The notes under the pieces: generated by a model | Databases searched by the model: none | What the model was told of the DNA's origin: nothing | What the model saw: the letters and a program-made list of their open reading frames with translations, nothing else | Part shown: positions 47,550 through 60,576 of the stretch, in pieces | Position numbering within the stretch: position 1 is the stretch's first letter | Layout: each line of letters starts with the position of its first letter | Program-made: the position numbers and the translations under genes | Origin: Trabulsiella guamensis ATCC 49490 | GTDB taxonomy: Bacteria; Pseudomonadota; Gammaproteobacteria; Enterobacterales; Enterobacteriaceae | DNA length: 64,000 bases | Reading direction: 5' to 3' | Assembly: GCF_000734965.1 (NCBI RefSeq) | Contig: NZ_JMTB01000059.1 | Span: 62,001 to 126,000 of the forward strand

Positions 47550-49907
47550 GTGGCGCAGGCGCGAGAAGGTTTTTTACTCACCCGTCACTGGCGGGATACC
47601 CCACAGGGCACAGAAGTTGATTTCTGGCTGGCGACGGATCACGGCCCGCTGAAAGTGACGCTACCGCCGCAGGAATCAGTGGCGTTCATCCCTGCCCGGC
47701 TGGGTGACAAAGTAACCCAGCTCTTGCGCGGTGAAAACGGCTGGCGTCTCGCGCCGCTGGAACTCAGAGATTTCCACCGTCAACCGGTGATGGGGCTTTA
47801 TTGTCGCTCCCACCGTCAATTGATGCGCCTCGACAAGCTGCTGCGTGAAAACGGCGTCACTGTCTATGAAGCCGACATTCGCCCGCCAGAGCGCTTCCTG
47901 ATGGAGCGGTTTATTACCGCGCCGGTCTGGGTCGAGGGCGAACCACACGGTGATGCGCTGGTCAACGTACGGATGAAACCCAACCCGCACTATCGCCCGC
48001 CGTTGAAGTGGGTCTCGCTGGATATCGAAACCAACCGCCATGGCGAGCTTTACTGCATCGGACTTGAGGGCTGCGGCCAGCGCACCGTGTATATGCTCGG
48101 CCCGCAAAACGGCGATCCTTCCGGGCTGGATTTCCGGCTGGAATATGTCAACAGCCGTCCGCAACTGCTGGAAAAACTCAATGCCTGGTTTGCCGAACAC
48201 GACCCGGACGTTCTTATCGGCTGGAGCGTGGTGCAGTTCGATTTACGCGTTCTGCAAAAGCATGCCGAACGTTACCGCGTACCGCTGTTGCTGGGCCGTA
48301 ACGGCAGCGAGATCGAGTGGCGGGAGCATGGTTTTAAAAACGGCATCTTCTTTGCTCAGGCCGACGGACGGTTGATCATCGACGGCATCGAAGCACTGAA
48401 ATCGGCATTCTGGAGTTTTTCCTCCTTTTCGCTGGAAGCCGTTTCTCAGGAACTGCTCGGTGAAGGAAAATCCATCGATAACCCATGGGACAGGATGGAT
48501 GAAATTGACCGCCGTTTCGCCGAAGATAAACCCGCACTGGCCACCTATAACCTGAAAGACTGTGAACTGGTCACGCGCATTTTCCATAAAACGGAAATCA
48601 TGCCGTTTTTACTGGAGCGCGCCACCGTCAATGGTTTGCCGGTCGATCGCCACGGGGGTTCTGTCGCCGCCTTCAGCCATCTCTATTTCCCACGTATGCA
48701 CCGCCTGGGATACGTGGCTCCTAATCTGGGCGAAGTTCCTCCACAGGCCAGCCCCGGCGGGTATGTGATGGATTCGCGGCCCGGACTTTATGATTCGGTG
48801 CTGGTACTTGATTACAAAAGCCTGTACCCGTCCATTATTCGCACCTTTCTCATCGATCCCGTCGGGTTAGTCGAAGGGATGGCACAGCCGGATCCTGAGC
48901 ACAGTACGGAAGGGTTTCTCGGTGCCCGCTTTTCGCGGGAAAAGCATTGCCTCCCGGGGATCGTCAGCCAGATCTGGCACGGTCGGGACGAGGCGAAACA
49001 GCATAAAAACAAGCCACTGTCGCAGGCGCTGAAAATCATCATGAACGCCTTTTACGGCGTACTGGGCACCAGCGCATGCCGTTTTTTCGATCCGCGGCTG
49101 GCATCGTCGATCACCATGCGCGGCCATGCGATCATGCGTCAGACAAAAGCCCTGATCGAATCACAGGGCTATGACGTGATTTACGGCGATACCGATTCCA
49201 CCTTCGTCTGGCTCCGGCGCGCGCATTCAGAAGAGGACGCGGCGCAAATCGGTCAGCGGCTGGTGAAACACGTCAATGCGTGGTGGGAAAAGGAACTGCA
49301 GAAAGAGGGGCTGACCAGCGCGCTGGAGCTCGAATTCGAAACCCATTTTTGTCGCTTTTTGATGCCGACCATTCGCGGTACCGAAACCGGCAGTAAAAAG
49401 CGCTACGCGGGCATGATTCAGGAAGGCGACAGCCAGCGCATGTTATTTAAAGGGCTGGAAACGGTGCGCACCGACTGGACGCCGTTGGCGCAGCAGTTCC
49501 AGCAAACGCTCTATTTACGTATTTTCCGCAATGAGCCTTATCGCGACTATATTCGTGAGACGATCGATAAACTGATGGCTGGCGAGCTGGACGAACAACT
49601 GATCTACCGTAAGCAGCTCCGGCGTCCGCTGGCAGAGTATCAGCGCAACGTACCGCCGCACGTACGCGCAGCGCGACAGGCGGATGAACACAATGCCCGG
49701 TTGGGGCGGCCGTTGCAGTATCAGCGTCGCGGTTCCATCAAATACGTCTGGACCACCAGCGGCCCTGAACCGGTGGCCTATCAACAGTCGCCTCTCGATT
49801 ATGAGCACTATTTGTCAAAACAATTACAACCCGTTGCGGATGGAATACTCCCTTTCGTCGACGATGACTTTGCTACAATACTGACAGGGCAAATGGGGCT
49901 GTTTTGA
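47550..49907 (+). CDS. polB: DNA polymerase II
   Basis: Family B polymerase with proofreading, induced in the SOS response and used in replication restart and some translesion synthesis. 785 residues (783 in E. coli), starting with GTG ([14 protein letters not shown]). The exonuclease motif [15 protein letters not shown] is near residue 156. Polymerase motifs [13 protein letters not shown] (near 420), [12 protein letters not shown] (near 495) and [10 protein letters not shown] (near 548) are intact. Confidence 0.97.
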   Translation: MAQAREGFLLTRHWRDTPQGTEVDFWLATDHGPLKVTLPPQESVAFIPARLGDKVTQLLRGENGWRLAPLELRDFHRQPVMGLYCRSHRQLMRLDKLLRENGVTVYEADIRPPERFLMERFITAPVWVEGEPHGDALVNVRMKPNPHYRPPLKWVSLDIETNRHGELYCIGLEGCGQRTVYMLGPQNGDPSGLDFRLEYVNSRPQLLEKLNAWFAEHDPDVLIGWSVVQFDLRVLQKHAERYRVPLLLGRNGSEIEWREHGFKNGIFFAQADGRLIIDGIEALKSAFWSFSSFSLEAVSQELLGEGKSIDNPWDRMDEIDRRFAEDKPALATYNLKDCELVTRIFHKTEIMPFLLERATVNGLPVDRHGGSVAAFSHLYFPRMHRLGYVAPNLGEVPPQASPGGYVMDSRPGLYDSVLVLDYKSLYPSIIRTFLIDPVGLVEGMAQPDPEHSTEGFLGARFSREKHCLPGIVSQIWHGRDEAKQHKNKPLSQALKIIMNAFYGVLGTSACRFFDPRLASSITMRGHAIMRQTKALIESQGYDVIYGDTDSTFVWLRRAHSEEDAAQIGQRLVKHVNAWWEKELQKEGLTSALELEFETHFCRFLMPTIRGTETGSKKRYAGMIQEGDSQRMLFKGLETVRTDWTPLAQQFQQTLYLRIFRNEPYRDYIRETIDKLMAGELDEQLIYRKQLRRPLAEYQRNVPPHVRAARQADEHNARLGRPLQYQRRGSIKYVWTTSGPEPVAYQQSPLDYEHYLSKQLQPVADGILPFVDDDFATILTGQMGLF

Positions 49908-50035
49908 CAGGTGACTAAGTCATCGGCTTCCAGTACCATAGCGCCCTTTCCATTCCTGGCCCCAATTTTGATTACCGTCCGCAGTACTGACGGTGATGAA
50001 CTATTGCCTGCAATTAAAGATAGAGCCGAACACAT

Positions 50036-52942
50036 ATGCCTTTTACACTTGGTCAACGCTGGATTAGCGATACAGAGAGCGAACTGGGATTAGGAACCGT
50101 AGTAGCGCTGGATACGCGCATGGTTACCCTTCTTTTCCCGGCGACAGGTGAAAACCGTCTGTACGCTCGCAACGACTCCCCTATCACCCGCGTCATGTTT
50201 AACCCGGGCGACACCGTCACCAGCCATGATGGCTGGCAACTCCTCGTTGAAGAAGTGATTGAAGAAAAAGGCCTGCTGGCCTATATCGGTACCCGCCAGG
50301 ACACCCAGGAACCCAACGTGACACTGCGTGAAGTCCTGCTCGACAGCAAACTGGTGTTCAGTAAACCGCAGGATCGTCTGTTCGCCGGACAGATTGACCG
50401 TATGGATCGCTTCGCCCTGCGCTTTCGTGCCCGTAAATACCAGAGTGAACAGTACCGTATGCCGTGGAGCGGCCTGCGTGGTCAGCGTACATCGTTGATT
50501 CCGCATCAGTTGCACATCGCCCACGATGTCGGCCGTCGCCATGCCCCGCGCGTGTTGCTGGCGGATGAAGTCGGTCTGGGCAAGACCATCGAAGCCGGGA
50601 TGGTGCTGCATCAGCAACTGTTGTCAGGTGCTGCCGAGCGCGTGCTGATCATTGTGCCAGAAACCCTGCAGCATCAGTGGCTTGTCGAAATGCTGCGTCG
50701 TTTCAATCTGCGTTTCGCGCTGTTTGACGACGAACGCTACGCGGAAGCTCAACACGACGCTTACAACCCGTTTGACACCGAACAACTGGTGATCTGTTCC
50801 CTCGATTTTGTACGCCGCAATAAAGAGCGTCTGGAACACCTGTGCGATGCCGAATGGGATCTGATGGTCGTTGATGAAGCCCACCATCTGGTGTGGGGCG
50901 AAGCGGCGCCGAGTCGCGAATATCAGGCCATTGAGCAACTGGCTGCTCGTGTGCCGGGCGTACTGCTGCTGACGGCCACCCCGGAACAGCTCGGGATGGA
51001 AAGCCACTTCGCACGCCTGCGTCTGCTGGATCCGAACCGTTTTCACGACTTCGCCCAGTTTGTAGCTGAACAGAAAAATTACCGCCCGGTCGCTGATGCG
51101 GTCGCGCTGCTGCTCGCAGGCACGCGTCTCAATGACGAACAGTTGAATGCCTTTGGCGATCTGATTGGCGAGCAGGATATTGAACCGTTGCTGCAGATGG
51201 CGAACAGTGATCGAGACGGCGCCGAAGACGCACGTCAGGAGCTGATCACTATGCTGATGGATCGTCATGGCACCAGCCGCGTGTTGTTCCGTAACACCCG
51301 CAACGGTGTAAAAGGCTTCCCAAAACGCGAACTGCATACCATTAAACTGCCGCTGCCGACGCAGTATCAGACGGCAATTAAAGTCTCCGGCATTATGGGC
51401 TCGCGCAAAAGTGCTGAAGAGCGCGCCCGCGACATGCTCTACCCGGAGCAGATCTATCAGGAATTTGAGGGCGACAGCGGCACCTGGTGGAACTTCGACC
51501 CGCGCGTCGAATGGCTGATGGGCTATCTGACTAGCCATCGTTCTCAGAAAGTGCTGGTGATTTGCGCCAAAGCCACCACAGCGCTCCAGCTGGAACAGGT
51601 GCTACGCGAACGTGAAGGCATTCGCGCCGCAGTCTTTCATGAAGGCATGTCGATTATTGAGCGCGATCGCGCTGCCGCCTGGTTTGCCGAAGAAGATACT
51701 GGCGCGCAGGTGTTGTTGTGCTCCGAAATCGGCTCTGAAGGCCGCAACTTCCAGTTCGCCAGCCACCTGGTGATGTTTGATCTACCGTTTAACCCGGACC
51801 TGTTGGAGCAGCGCATCGGACGTCTTGACCGTATCGGTCAGGCGCACGACATTCAGATCCACGTCCCGTATTTAGAAAAAACCGCTCAGTCGGTACTGGT
51901 ACGCTGGTATCACGAAGGTCTGGATGCGTTCGAACACACCTGCCCGACCGGTCGCGCAATTTACGACAGCGTTTACAGCCAGCTGATTAGCTATCTGGCG
52001 GCGCCAGAAGAGAGTGACGGCTTTGACGATCTGATCAAAGCCTGCCGCGAACAGCATGACGCACTGAAAGCGCAACTGGAACAGGGTCGCGACCGCCTGC
52101 TGGAAATACACTCCAACGGCGGCGAAAAAGCGCAACAGTTAGCGGAAAGCATTGAAGAGCAGGATGACGATACCGGACTGATTAACTTCGCCATGAACCT
52201 GTTCGACATCATTGGTATCAACCAGGACGATCGCGGCGAGAATATGATTGTCCTGACGCCGTCCGATCATATGCTGGTTCCGGATTTTCCGGGCTTGCCG
52301 GAAGATGGCTGCACCATTACGTTTGAGCGTGACGTTGCGTTGTCCCGCGAAGATGCGCAGTTCATCACCTGGGAGCACCCGCTTATCCGCAACGGTCTTG
52401 ACCTGATCCTCTCCGGTGATACCGGCAGCAGCACTATTTCATTGTTGAAAAACAAAGCCCTGCCGGTGGGTACATTGTTGCTGGAGCTGATTTACGTTGT
52501 CGAAGCCCAGGCGCCGAAACAGTTACAGCTTCATCGCTTCCTGCCGCCGACACCGGTGCGTATGCTGCTGGATAAAAACGGCAATAATCTGGCCGGGCAG
52601 GTGGAATTTGAAAGCTTCAACCGCCAGTTGAGCGCGGTGAACCGCCATACCGGCAGCAAACTGGTGAATGCCGTGCAGCAGGAAGTGCATGCGATCCTGC
52701 AACAGGGAGAGGCGCAGGTGGAAAAAGCGGCCCGCGCGCTGATTGAGACAGCTCGTCGCGAAGCAGATGATAAGCTGAGCGCGGAACTGTCGCGGCTGGA
52801 AGCGCTGAAGGCCGTCAACCCGAACATCCGTGACGACGAACTGACGGCTATCGAAAGTAACCGTCAGCAGGTGCTGGAAAGCCTGTCACAGGCTGGCTGG
52901 CGTCTGGATGCGCTGCGTCTGGTTGTGGTGACACACCAGTAA
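50036..52942 (+). CDS. rapA: RNA polymerase recycling factor RapA
   Basis: Swi2/Snf2 ATPase (HepA) bound to RNA polymerase that promotes its release and reuse. 968 residues, as in E. coli. Two N-terminal Tudor-like domains are followed by the helicase core: [15 protein letters not shown] near residue 175, [10 protein letters not shown] near 280, TATPEQ near 313, and [17 protein letters not shown] and [11 protein letters not shown] near 590. A C-terminal coiled region (about 860-940) ends the protein. The 128-base gap after polB probably contains its promoter. Confidence 0.98.
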   Translation: MPFTLGQRWISDTESELGLGTVVALDTRMVTLLFPATGENRLYARNDSPITRVMFNPGDTVTSHDGWQLLVEEVIEEKGLLAYIGTRQDTQEPNVTLREVLLDSKLVFSKPQDRLFAGQIDRMDRFALRFRARKYQSEQYRMPWSGLRGQRTSLIPHQLHIAHDVGRRHAPRVLLADEVGLGKTIEAGMVLHQQLLSGAAERVLIIVPETLQHQWLVEMLRRFNLRFALFDDERYAEAQHDAYNPFDTEQLVICSLDFVRRNKERLEHLCDAEWDLMVVDEAHHLVWGEAAPSREYQAIEQLAARVPGVLLLTATPEQLGMESHFARLRLLDPNRFHDFAQFVAEQKNYRPVADAVALLLAGTRLNDEQLNAFGDLIGEQDIEPLLQMANSDRDGAEDARQELITMLMDRHGTSRVLFRNTRNGVKGFPKRELHTIKLPLPTQYQTAIKVSGIMGSRKSAEERARDMLYPEQIYQEFEGDSGTWWNFDPRVEWLMGYLTSHRSQKVLVICAKATTALQLEQVLREREGIRAAVFHEGMSIIERDRAAAWFAEEDTGAQVLLCSEIGSEGRNFQFASHLVMFDLPFNPDLLEQRIGRLDRIGQAHDIQIHVPYLEKTAQSVLVRWYHEGLDAFEHTCPTGRAIYDSVYSQLISYLAAPEESDGFDDLIKACREQHDALKAQLEQGRDRLLEIHSNGGEKAQQLAESIEEQDDDTGLINFAMNLFDIIGINQDDRGENMIVLTPSDHMLVPDFPGLPEDGCTITFERDVALSREDAQFITWEHPLIRNGLDLILSGDTGSSTISLLKNKALPVGTLLLELIYVVEAQAPKQLQLHRFLPPTPVRMLLDKNGNNLAGQVEFESFNRQLSAVNRHTGSKLVNAVQQEVHAILQQGEAQVEKAARALIETARREADDKLSAELSRLEALKAVNPNIRDDELTAIESNRQQVLESLSQAGWRLDALRLVVVTHQ

Positions 52943-52953
52943 CAGGAGCCCGT

Positions 52954-53613
52954 ATGGGAATGGAAAACTACAATCCGCCAACCGAGCCCTGGCTGGTCAT
53001 TCTTTATCAGGATGACCATATCATGGTAGTCAACAAGCCCAGCGGCTTGCTGTCCGTGCCCGGCCGTCTGGACGAACATAAAGACAGCATCATGACCCGC
53101 ATTCAGCGTGATTATCCGCAGGCGGAGTCGGTGCATCGTCTGGATATGGCGACCAGCGGCGTGATTGTCGTCGCCCTGACCAAACATGCGGAACGCGAGC
53201 TGAAACGCCAGTTCCGCGAACGCGAGCCGAAAAAACAGTATGTGGCACGCGTGTGGGGACATCCTGAAAACGCCGAAGGGATCGTGGATTTACCGCTGAT
53301 ATGCGACTGGCCGAACCGGCCAAAGCAGAAGGTGTGTTATGAAACGGGGAAAGCGGCGCAAACGGGGTATGAGGTGGTGGAGTATGCGAGCGATAACACC
53401 GCGCGGGTGGTGTTAAAACCGATCACCGGACGTTCCCATCAGCTGCGCGTGCATATGCTGGCGCTGGGTCATCCTATTCTTGGCGATCGCTTTTACGCGT
53501 CTCCGCAAGCGCTGGCCATGGCGCCGCGCCTGCTGCTGCATGCGGAAACATTGACGATCACCCATCCGACCTACGGCAACAGCATGACGTTTAAAGCGCC
53601 GGTCGATTTCTGA
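52954..53613 (+). CDS. rluA: Dual tRNA/23S rRNA pseudouridine synthase RluA
   Basis: Makes pseudouridine 746 in 23S rRNA and 32 in several tRNAs. 219 residues. The catalytic aspartate is Asp64 in HRLDMATSG; the conserved stretch GRSHQLRVHMLALGHPILGD is near 165. CAGGAG precedes the ATG, 11 bases after rapA, so the two are likely co-transcribed. Confidence 0.97.
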   Translation: MGMENYNPPTEPWLVILYQDDHIMVVNKPSGLLSVPGRLDEHKDSIMTRIQRDYPQAESVHRLDMATSGVIVVALTKHAERELKRQFREREPKKQYVARVWGHPENAEGIVDLPLICDWPNRPKQKVCYETGKAAQTGYEVVEYASDNTARVVLKPITGRSHQLRVHMLALGHPILGDRFYASPQALAMAPRLLLHAETLTITHPTYGNSMTFKAPVDF

Positions 53614-53615
53614 AA

Positions 53616-53637
53616 TCACGCCCCTGCAGGGGCGTGA
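53616..53637. terminator. rluA/djlA convergent palindrome
   Basis: A perfect 22-base palindrome (two 11-base arms, centre CTGCAG) fills the gap between the convergent rluA and djlA stops. T runs are absent or short on both sides, so it is a likely but unproven bidirectional terminator. Confidence 0.6.
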
Positions 53638-53640
53638 AGA

Positions 53641-54456
53641 TTATTTAATCCCTTTTTGCTCTTTGATAAGCTCGTACGCTTTCTGAATTTCCTGCGCTTT
53701 TTGCTTCGCCATTTCCATCATCTCCGGCGGTAAACCTTTCGCCACCAGCTTATCAGGGTGATGCTCCGCCATCAGCTTACGGTAAGCGCGTTTGATCGTG
53801 GCGTTATCATCCGTTGATTTCACGCCTAAGACGTTGCAGGCATCTTCCAGCGTCGGTCCGCGCTGAGCCTGTTGCCAGCCGCCGCCCTGCGACTGCTGCT
53901 GATAGCCGCCGCCAAACTGGGCGCCGCCCTGCATCATGCGCAGGAACATGTCAAACTGCTGGCGGGAGATTCCGAGCTCGTCGGCGATGACATACAACAC
54001 CTCGCGCTCGTTCGGATGCAAATTACCGTCCGCGAAAGCGGCCTGGATCTGAATTTCCAGAAACATCCTAATCAGATCAAAGCGTCCAAAACAGACGCTG
54101 CGAAGCTGGCGCATCTTTTCCCGCAGCGGGTAGTTATCTGCTTTACCGACGCGAAACGCCTGTTGTGCCGCCTCGCGGGATTCACCATGAAGGTTCATGC
54201 GATCCATTAACTGCGTGGCGATATGGATATCCGCTTCGGTGACGCGACCTTTCGATTTGGTCAGGTGCCCCATGACTTCGAAGGTCGTCGCAAAGAATAA
54301 GGACTGGCGCGCCTGCTGATTAGCAAAACCGTGTAATCTACGAGCGCGAGCCTGATCGAACATATGTCCGACAAGAAAACCGAGTACGACACCCCAGAAG
54401 CCGCCGCCCATCATTAAGGCGATAGCAACACCAATCACTTTTCCCCAATACTGCAT
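53641..54456 (-). CDS. djlA: Membrane-anchored DnaK co-chaperone DjlA
   Basis: Type III inner-membrane protein with a C-terminal J domain that stimulates DnaK and, when overproduced in E. coli, induces colanic acid through Rcs. 271 residues. The N-terminal membrane segment (about 6-31) has the glycine pattern [21 protein letters not shown] TerB-like domain (about 60-180), a Gln/Gly-rich linker ([19 protein letters not shown]) and the J domain with the HPD motif (MAEHHPDKL, near 233) follow. It is divergent from lptD. Confidence 0.97.
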   Translation of the reverse strand: MQYWGKVIGVAIALMMGGGFWGVVLGFLVGHMFDQARARRLHGFANQQARQSLFFATTFEVMGHLTKSKGRVTEADIHIATQLMDRMNLHGESREAAQQAFRVGKADNYPLREKMRQLRSVCFGRFDLIRMFLEIQIQAAFADGNLHPNEREVLYVIADELGISRQQFDMFLRMMQGGAQFGGGYQQQSQGGGWQQAQRGPTLEDACNVLGVKSTDDNATIKRAYRKLMAEHHPDKLVAKGLPPEMMEMAKQKAQEIQKAYELIKEQKGIK

Positions 54457-54679
54457 ATACTCCCCAAATCGTCCAATTCGTCATGCCAGCGGCTAAAATT
54501 TGCATTATCATACTCGTCATTCGACACGGTGCCTAACACCTCCGGCGTGAAACGGACATATATACAGCATCATTTGGAAGCCGATGGCGAGTATAAAGAC
54601 TAGCGTCATGATGATGAGTACGTTAGTCTCTGACCGTTTGCCAGCAATGCCACAGATGACGGAACAACAAATACAACGT

Positions 54680-57049
54680 ATGAAAAAACGTATTCCCACC
54701 CTCCTGGCGACCATGATTGCCAGCGCTTTATACAGTCAGCAGAGTCTGGCTGCCGATCTCGCATCACAATGTATGCTGGGCGTACCAAGTTATAACCGTC
54801 CTCTGGTGCAAGGCGATACCAACAATCTGCCGGTCACTATTAATGCCGATCATGCCAAGGGGGATTACCCCGATAACGCAGTGTTTACCGGCAATGTCGA
54901 TGTGAATCAGGGGAACAGTCGCCTGCAGGCGGATGAGGTCCAGCTTCATCAGAAACAGGCGGAAGGCCAGGCGGATCCCGTGCGCACGGTCGATGCTCTG
55001 GGCAATGTACACTACGACGACAATCAGGTAATCCTGAAAGGTCCGAAAGCCTGGTCGAATCTGAACACCAAAGACACCAACGTCTGGGAAGGCGATTACC
55101 AGATGGTGGGGCGTCAGGGTCGTGGTACCGCTGACGTCATGAAACAGCGCGGCGAAAACCGCTATACCATTCTGGATAACGGCACGTTCACCTCCTGTCT
55201 GCCGGGGTCAAATACCTGGAGCGTGGTGGGTAGCGAAGTAATTCATGACCGCGAAGAGCAGGTCGCGGAAATCTGGAACGCCCGTTTTAAACTCGGTCCG
55301 GTTCCGGTCTTTTACAGCCCTTATCTGCAGTTGCCGGTGGGTGATAAGCGTCGTTCAGGTTTCCTGATCCCCAACGCGAAATACAGCACCACCAACTATT
55401 TCGAGTTTTATCTTCCGTATTACTGGAACATCGCGCCGAACTTCGATGCCACCATTACGCCGCACTATATCCATAAACGTAGCAATATCCAGTGGCAAAA
55501 TGAGTTCCGCTACCTGACGCAAGCCGGAAGAGGTTTGGTAGAATTTGACTATCTGCCATCGGACAGCGTGTATCAGGACGAATACAACGCTGGTCAGCAT
55601 CAGGGCGAAAACAGCAACCACCGCTGGTTGTTCTACTGGAACCATTCCGGAGTTATGGATCAGGTATGGCGCTTCAACGTCGACTACACCAAAGTCAGCG
55701 ACTCCACCTACTTTAACGATTTCGACTCAAAATACGGTTCCAGTACCGATGGCTACGCGACGCAAAAATTCAGCGTCGGCTATGCATTGCAGAATTTCAA
55801 CGCCACAGTGTCGACCAAGCAGTTCCAGGTGTTCAGCAACCAGTCCCGCAGCAGCTACTCTGCGGAACCGCAACTGGACGTCAACTGGTACCAGAACGAT
55901 GTCGGGCCGTTCGATACACGCATTTACGGCCAGGCGGTTCATTTTGTGAACACCCAATCGAACATGCCGGAAGCGACCCGAGTTCACCTCGAGCCGGTCA
56001 TTAATCTGCCGTTGTCGAACGAGTGGGCCAGCCTCAACACCGAGGCCAAGCTGATGGCGACGCACTATCAGCAAACCAATCTCGAAACGTGGAACGGAAA
56101 CAGCAGCAACAACCAGCTTGACGAGTCAGTCAGCCGCGTACTGCCTCAGTTTAAAGTTGATGGCAAAATGGTCTTTGAGCGTGATATGAACTGGCAGGAG
56201 GGTTATTCCCAGACGCTGGAGCCGCGCATGCAGTACCTGTACGTACCGTATAAAGACCAGAGCAATATCAATAACTACGACTCCTCGCTATTGCAGTCTG
56301 ACTACAGCGGCCTGTTCCGCGACCGCACCTACGGCGGTCTCGACCGCATCGCGTCAGCCAACCAGGTCACGACCGGCGTCACAACTCGCGTATATGATGC
56401 TGCCGCCGTTGAACAATTTAACGTTTCAGTAGGTCAAATCTACTATTTCACCGAGTCTCGTACCGGTGATGACAATATCAACTGGGAAAAAGACAATAAA
56501 ACCGGCTCGCTGGTGTGGGCTGGCGATACTTACTGGCGCATCTCTGATCGCTGGGGTCTGCGTGGTGGTGTTCAGTACGATACCCGTCTGGACAATATCG
56601 CTAACAGCACTGCAACCATTGAATATCGTCGTGATGAAGACCGTCTGATTCAGTTTAACTATCGCTATGCCAGCCCGGAATATATCCAGGCGACACTGCC
56701 GAAAAACTACTCCACGCAGGAGCAGACCAAAGACGGGATTTCTCAGGTGGGCGCGGTGGCAAGCTGGCCGTTGGTTGACCGCTGGTCAATCGTCGGAGCT
56801 TACTACTTCGACACCAACGCGAACAAACCTGCCGACCAGATGCTGGGCGTGCAGTACAACTCCTGCTGTTACGCGATCCGCGTCGGTTACGAGCGCAAAC
56901 TTAACGGCTGGGATACGCAAAACAACCAGAGCAAATACGACAACGTTATTGGCTTCAACATCGAGCTCCGTGGCCTCAGCTCCAACTACGGCCTCGGCAC
57001 ACAGCAGATGCTGCGCTCGAATATTCTGCCGTACCGTAGTTCCTTGTAA
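54680..57049 (+). CDS. lptD: LPS assembly outer membrane protein LptD
   Basis: Beta-barrel that, with LptE, inserts lipopolysaccharide into the outer leaflet. I start it at the ATG at 54680 ([12 protein letters not shown]), giving 789 residues (784 in E. coli). An upstream frame to 54584 is unsupported. A 24-residue signal peptide ends at SLAA. The four cysteines of the essential disulfides are present: Cys31, the one in FTSCLPG (near 174), and the pair in [11 protein letters not shown] (near 730). The N-terminal jellyroll covers about 40-200 and the barrel the rest. It heads a conserved operon with surA. Confidence 0.97.
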   Translation: MKKRIPTLLATMIASALYSQQSLAADLASQCMLGVPSYNRPLVQGDTNNLPVTINADHAKGDYPDNAVFTGNVDVNQGNSRLQADEVQLHQKQAEGQADPVRTVDALGNVHYDDNQVILKGPKAWSNLNTKDTNVWEGDYQMVGRQGRGTADVMKQRGENRYTILDNGTFTSCLPGSNTWSVVGSEVIHDREEQVAEIWNARFKLGPVPVFYSPYLQLPVGDKRRSGFLIPNAKYSTTNYFEFYLPYYWNIAPNFDATITPHYIHKRSNIQWQNEFRYLTQAGRGLVEFDYLPSDSVYQDEYNAGQHQGENSNHRWLFYWNHSGVMDQVWRFNVDYTKVSDSTYFNDFDSKYGSSTDGYATQKFSVGYALQNFNATVSTKQFQVFSNQSRSSYSAEPQLDVNWYQNDVGPFDTRIYGQAVHFVNTQSNMPEATRVHLEPVINLPLSNEWASLNTEAKLMATHYQQTNLETWNGNSSNNQLDESVSRVLPQFKVDGKMVFERDMNWQEGYSQTLEPRMQYLYVPYKDQSNINNYDSSLLQSDYSGLFRDRTYGGLDRIASANQVTTGVTTRVYDAAAVEQFNVSVGQIYYFTESRTGDDNINWEKDNKTGSLVWAGDTYWRISDRWGLRGGVQYDTRLDNIANSTATIEYRRDEDRLIQFNYRYASPEYIQATLPKNYSTQEQTKDGISQVGAVASWPLVDRWSIVGAYYFDTNANKPADQMLGVQYNSCCYAIRVGYERKLNGWDTQNNQSKYDNVIGFNIELRGLSSNYGLGTQQMLRSNILPYRSSL

Positions 57050-57103
57050 TGACATTAATTTGCAACGAAAACCGCCATTGCGGCGGGTAAAAATGGAAAA
57101 AGT

Positions 57104-58390
57104 ATGAAGAACTGGAAAACGCTGCTTCTCGGTCTCGCTATGATAGCGAATACCAGCTTCGCGGCCCCGCAGGTTGTCGATAAAGTAGCTGCCGTCGTCA
57201 ATAACGGCGTCGTACTGGAAAGCGACGTTGATGGTTTGATGCAATCGGTGAAACTTAACGCTGGTCAGGCCGGGCAGCAACTGCCGGATGACGCCACCTT
57301 ACGCCATCAGATCCTTGAGCGTCTGATCATGGACCAGATTGTGTTGCAGATGGGCCAGAAAATGGGCGTCAAGGTCACTGACGAACAGCTCGATCAGGCG
57401 ATCGCCAACATTGCCAAACAGAACAACATGTCGATGGATCAGATGCGCAGCCGTCTGGCCTACGACGGGATCAACTACAACACCTACCGCAACCAGATCC
57501 GCAAAGAGATGATCATCTCAGAAGTGCGTAACAACGAAGTGCGTCGCCGCATTACCGTGCTGCCGCAGGAAGTGGAGTCGCTGGCGAAGCAGGTGGGTAA
57601 CCAGAACGACGCCAGCACAGAGTTGAATCTGAGCCATATCCTGATCGCGCTGCCGGAAAACCCGACCTCCGATCAGGTCAACGAGGCTGAAACTCAGGCG
57701 CGTTCTATCGTCGATCAGGCGCGTAACGGGGCGGATTTCGGCAAACTGGCGATCACCTACTCTGCCGACCAGCAGGCGCTGAAAGGCGGACAGATGGGCT
57801 GGGGTCGTATTCAGGAACTGCCGTCTATTTTCGCTCAGGCGCTGAGCACCGCGAAGAAAGGTGATGTGGTCGGTCCTATTCGTTCCGGCGTCGGTTTCCA
57901 CGTGCTGAAAGTGAATGACCTGCGCGGTCAGTCGCAGAGCATTTCGGTTACCGAAGTCCATGCCCGTCATATCCTGCTGAAACCGTCGCCAATCATGACT
58001 GACGATCAGGCACGCGCGAAGCTTGAGCAAATCGCGGCGGATATCAAGAGCGGCAAAACCAGTTTTGCTGACGCGGCAAAAGAGTTCTCCCAGGATCCCG
58101 GTTCGGCTAACCAGGGCGGTGATTTAGGCTGGGGCACGCCGGATATGTACGACCCGGCATTCCGTGATGCGCTGACCAGACTGAACAAAGGCCAGATGAG
58201 CGGCCCGGTTCACTCCTCCTTCGGCTGGCATCTGATCGAACTGCTGGATACCCGCAACGTTGATAAAACCGACGCGGCGCAGAAAGACCGTGCTTACCGC
58301 ATGCTGATGAACCGTAAGTTTGCGGAAGAAGCCGCCACATGGATGCAGGAACAACGCGCCAGCGCGTATGTGAAAATTCTGAGCAACTAA
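57104..58390 (+). CDS. surA: Periplasmic chaperone and peptidyl-prolyl isomerase SurA
   Basis: Carries outer membrane proteins, including LptD, to the Bam complex. 428 residues as in E. coli. The signal peptide covers residues 1-20 (ends TSFA). Then follow an N-terminal chaperone domain, two parvulin domains (about 171-272, starting [14 protein letters not shown]; and 282-382, with [14 protein letters not shown]) and a C-terminal helix. The stop overlaps the pdxA ATG by one base. Confidence 0.98.
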   Translation: MKNWKTLLLGLAMIANTSFAAPQVVDKVAAVVNNGVVLESDVDGLMQSVKLNAGQAGQQLPDDATLRHQILERLIMDQIVLQMGQKMGVKVTDEQLDQAIANIAKQNNMSMDQMRSRLAYDGINYNTYRNQIRKEMIISEVRNNEVRRRITVLPQEVESLAKQVGNQNDASTELNLSHILIALPENPTSDQVNEAETQARSIVDQARNGADFGKLAITYSADQQALKGGQMGWGRIQELPSIFAQALSTAKKGDVVGPIRSGVGFHVLKVNDLRGQSQSISVTEVHARHILLKPSPIMTDDQARAKLEQIAADIKSGKTSFADAAKEFSQDPGSANQGGDLGWGTPDMYDPAFRDALTRLNKGQMSGPVHSSFGWHLIELLDTRNVDKTDAAQKDRAYRMLMNRKFAEEAATWMQEQRASAYVKILSN

Positions 58391-59373
58391 TGACGTATCG
58401 TGTCGTAATCACTCCCGGCGAACCTGCCGGGATTGGCCCGGATCTCGTGGCCCAGCTCGCGCAGCGCGACTGGCCGGTCGAGCTGGTCGTTTGCGCAGAT
58501 GGCGATTTACTGATAAACCGGGCGGCGACGCTCGGTTTGCCGTTGACACTCCTGCCATATCACCCCGGGCAACCCGCCCACCCGCAACGCGCGGGCACAC
58601 TAACCCTGCTGCCTGTCGCCCTGCATGCTCCCGCAGAGCCAGGCGTGCTCAACGTGCTTAACGGCTCCTATGTGGTCGAAACGCTGGCACGCGCCTGTGA
58701 CGGCGCTGTGAGCGGCGAGTTTGCCGCGTTGATCACCGGCCCGGTGCATAAGGGCATTATCAACGATGCGGGAATCGCCTTTACCGGCCACACTGAGTTC
58801 TTTGAGGAACGTTCGCAGGCCAGCAAAGTGGTCATGATGCTGGCGACCGAAGAACTACGCGTGGCGCTGGCAACCACGCATTTGCCGCTGAAAGCCATCA
58901 GCGACGCCATTACCCCGGATCTGCTGCGGGAAGTGATCACCATCCTGCACGATGATCTACAGAACAAGTTTGGTATTGCACAGCCGCATGTGCTGGTGTG
59001 CGGTCTGAATCCGCACGCCGGTGAAGGTGGTCACATGGGAACGGAAGAGATAGATACCATCATTCCGGTACTGGAAGAAATGCGCGCGAAGGGGATGCAC
59101 CTGAGTGGTCCGCTGCCTGCCGATACGCTCTTTCAGCCAAAGTATCTCGACCATGCCGATGCCGTGCTCGCAATGTACCACGATCAGGGCCTGCCCGTGC
59201 TAAAATACCAGGGCTTTGGCCGTGGCGTAAACATTACGCTGGGTCTGCCTTTTATTCGAACTTCCGTTGACCACGGCACTGCCCTTGATTTGGCAGGCAA
59301 AGGCGAAGCGGAAGTCGGCAGTTTTATTACGGCGCTTAATCTCGCCATCAAAATGATTGTTAACTCTCAATGA
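58390..59373 (+). CDS. pdxA: 4-hydroxythreonine-4-phosphate dehydrogenase PdxA
   Basis: NAD-dependent step of pyridoxal phosphate synthesis. I start it at the ATG at 58390 ([19 protein letters not shown]), overlapping the surA TAA; 327 residues against 329 in E. coli. A frame reaching back to 58339 lies within surA. Metal-binding histidines are in [18 protein letters not shown] and [12 protein letters not shown] (166, 211 and 266 in E. coli). Confidence 0.97.
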   Translation: MTYRVVITPGEPAGIGPDLVAQLAQRDWPVELVVCADGDLLINRAATLGLPLTLLPYHPGQPAHPQRAGTLTLLPVALHAPAEPGVLNVLNGSYVVETLARACDGAVSGEFAALITGPVHKGIINDAGIAFTGHTEFFEERSQASKVVMMLATEELRVALATTHLPLKAISDAITPDLLREVITILHDDLQNKFGIAQPHVLVCGLNPHAGEGGHMGTEEIDTIIPVLEEMRAKGMHLSGPLPADTLFQPKYLDHADAVLAMYHDQGLPVLKYQGFGRGVNITLGLPFIRTSVDHGTALDLAGKGEAEVGSFITALNLAIKMIVNSQ

Positions 59374-60191
59374 ATAATCGAGTCCATCAGGGCCACTTAG
59401 CCCGTAAACGTTTCGGGCAAAACTTCCTCAACGATCAGTTTGTGATCGAAAGTATCGTCTCGGCTATCAATCCACAGAAAGGCCAGGCGATGGTCGAAAT
59501 CGGCCCTGGTCTTGCGGCGCTGACGGAACCTGTTGGCGAACGGCTGGATCAACTCACTGTTATCGAGCTTGACCGCGACCTCGCGGCGCGCCTGAAAACG
59601 CATCCGTTCCTCGGGCCGAAACTGACGATTTACCAGCAGGACGCCATGACCATGGACTTCGGCAAACTGTCGCAGGAGATGGGTCAGCCGCTGCGTGTCT
59701 TTGGCAACCTGCCCTATAACATCTCAACGCCGCTGATGTTCCACCTGTTTAGCTATACTGATGCGATTGCCGACATGCATTTCATGTTGCAAAAAGAAGT
59801 GGTTAATCGTCTGGTTGCAGGACCAAACAGTAAGGCGTATGGTCGATTAAGCGTCATGGCGCAGTACTACTGTCAGGTTATCCCGGTGCTGGAAGTGCCG
59901 CCTGGCGCGTTTACGCCGCCACCGAAGGTGGATTCCGCCGTGGTACGTCTGGTTCCTCATGCGGTGATGCCGCATCCGGTGAAAGAAGTGCGTGCCCTGA
60001 GCCGCATTACCACCGAAGCGTTTAACCAGCGTCGTAAAACGATCCGCAATAGTCTGGGGAATGTCTTCAGCGTTGAGGTTCTGACTGAGCTGGGAATCGA
60101 TCCGACCATGCGCGCCGAGAACATTTCCGTTGCGCAGTACTGCCTGCTGGCGAACTGGCTGACCGACAATGCCCCCACGAAAGAGAGCTAG
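59370..60191 (+). CDS. rsmA: 16S rRNA dimethyladenosine transferase RsmA (KsgA)
   Basis: Dimethylates A1518 and A1519 of 16S rRNA late in small-subunit assembly; loss gives kasugamycin resistance. 273 residues. The SAM motif [16 protein letters not shown] is near residue 43 and the catalytic motif NLPYNISTP near 113. The start overlaps the pdxA stop by four bases. Confidence 0.98.
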   Translation: MNNRVHQGHLARKRFGQNFLNDQFVIESIVSAINPQKGQAMVEIGPGLAALTEPVGERLDQLTVIELDRDLAARLKTHPFLGPKLTIYQQDAMTMDFGKLSQEMGQPLRVFGNLPYNISTPLMFHLFSYTDAIADMHFMLQKEVVNRLVAGPNSKAYGRLSVMAQYYCQVIPVLEVPPGAFTPPPKVDSAVVRLVPHAVMPHPVKEVRALSRITTEAFNQRRKTIRNSLGNVFSVEVLTELGIDPTMRAENISVAQYCLLANWLTDNAPTKES

Positions 60192-60194
60192 AGT

Positions 60195-60572
60195 ATGAAC
60201 GATAAGCCCCTTGTTTGTGTGCAGGTGCAAAGCGTTTACATCGAATCCCAGTCCTCGCCGGACGAAGAACGTTACGTTTTCGCTTATACCGTCACCATCC
60301 GCAATCTGGGGCGAACGCCCGTCCAGCTTCAGGGCCGTTATTGGTTAATCACCAACGGCCATGGTCGAGAAACTGAAGTTCAGGGTGAAGGCGTTGTTGG
60401 CGAGCAGCCGCACATCGCCCCTGGCGAAGAATTTCAGTACACCAGCGGAGCCGTTATTGAGACGCCGCTGGGCACCATGCAAGGCCATTACGAGATGGTC
60501 GATTTACACGGGAATGCTTTCCAGATAGACATTCCTGTATTCCGTCTGGCTGTACCAACTCAAATTCACTAA
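60195..60572 (+). CDS. apaG: Co2+/Mg2+ efflux-associated protein ApaG
   Basis: 125-residue ApaG-domain protein with a fibronectin-III-like fold. Its function is not well defined; Salmonella mutants are linked to cobalt resistance and magnesium efflux (CorD). Typical motifs are [20 protein letters not shown] and [20 protein letters not shown]. It lies three bases after rsmA and four before apaH, as in E. coli. Confidence 0.96.
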   Translation: MNDKPLVCVQVQSVYIESQSSPDEERYVFAYTVTIRNLGRTPVQLQGRYWLITNGHGRETEVQGEGVVGEQPHIAPGEEFQYTSGAVIETPLGTMQGHYEMVDLHGNAFQIDIPVFRLAVPTQIH

Positions 60573-60576
60573 TACA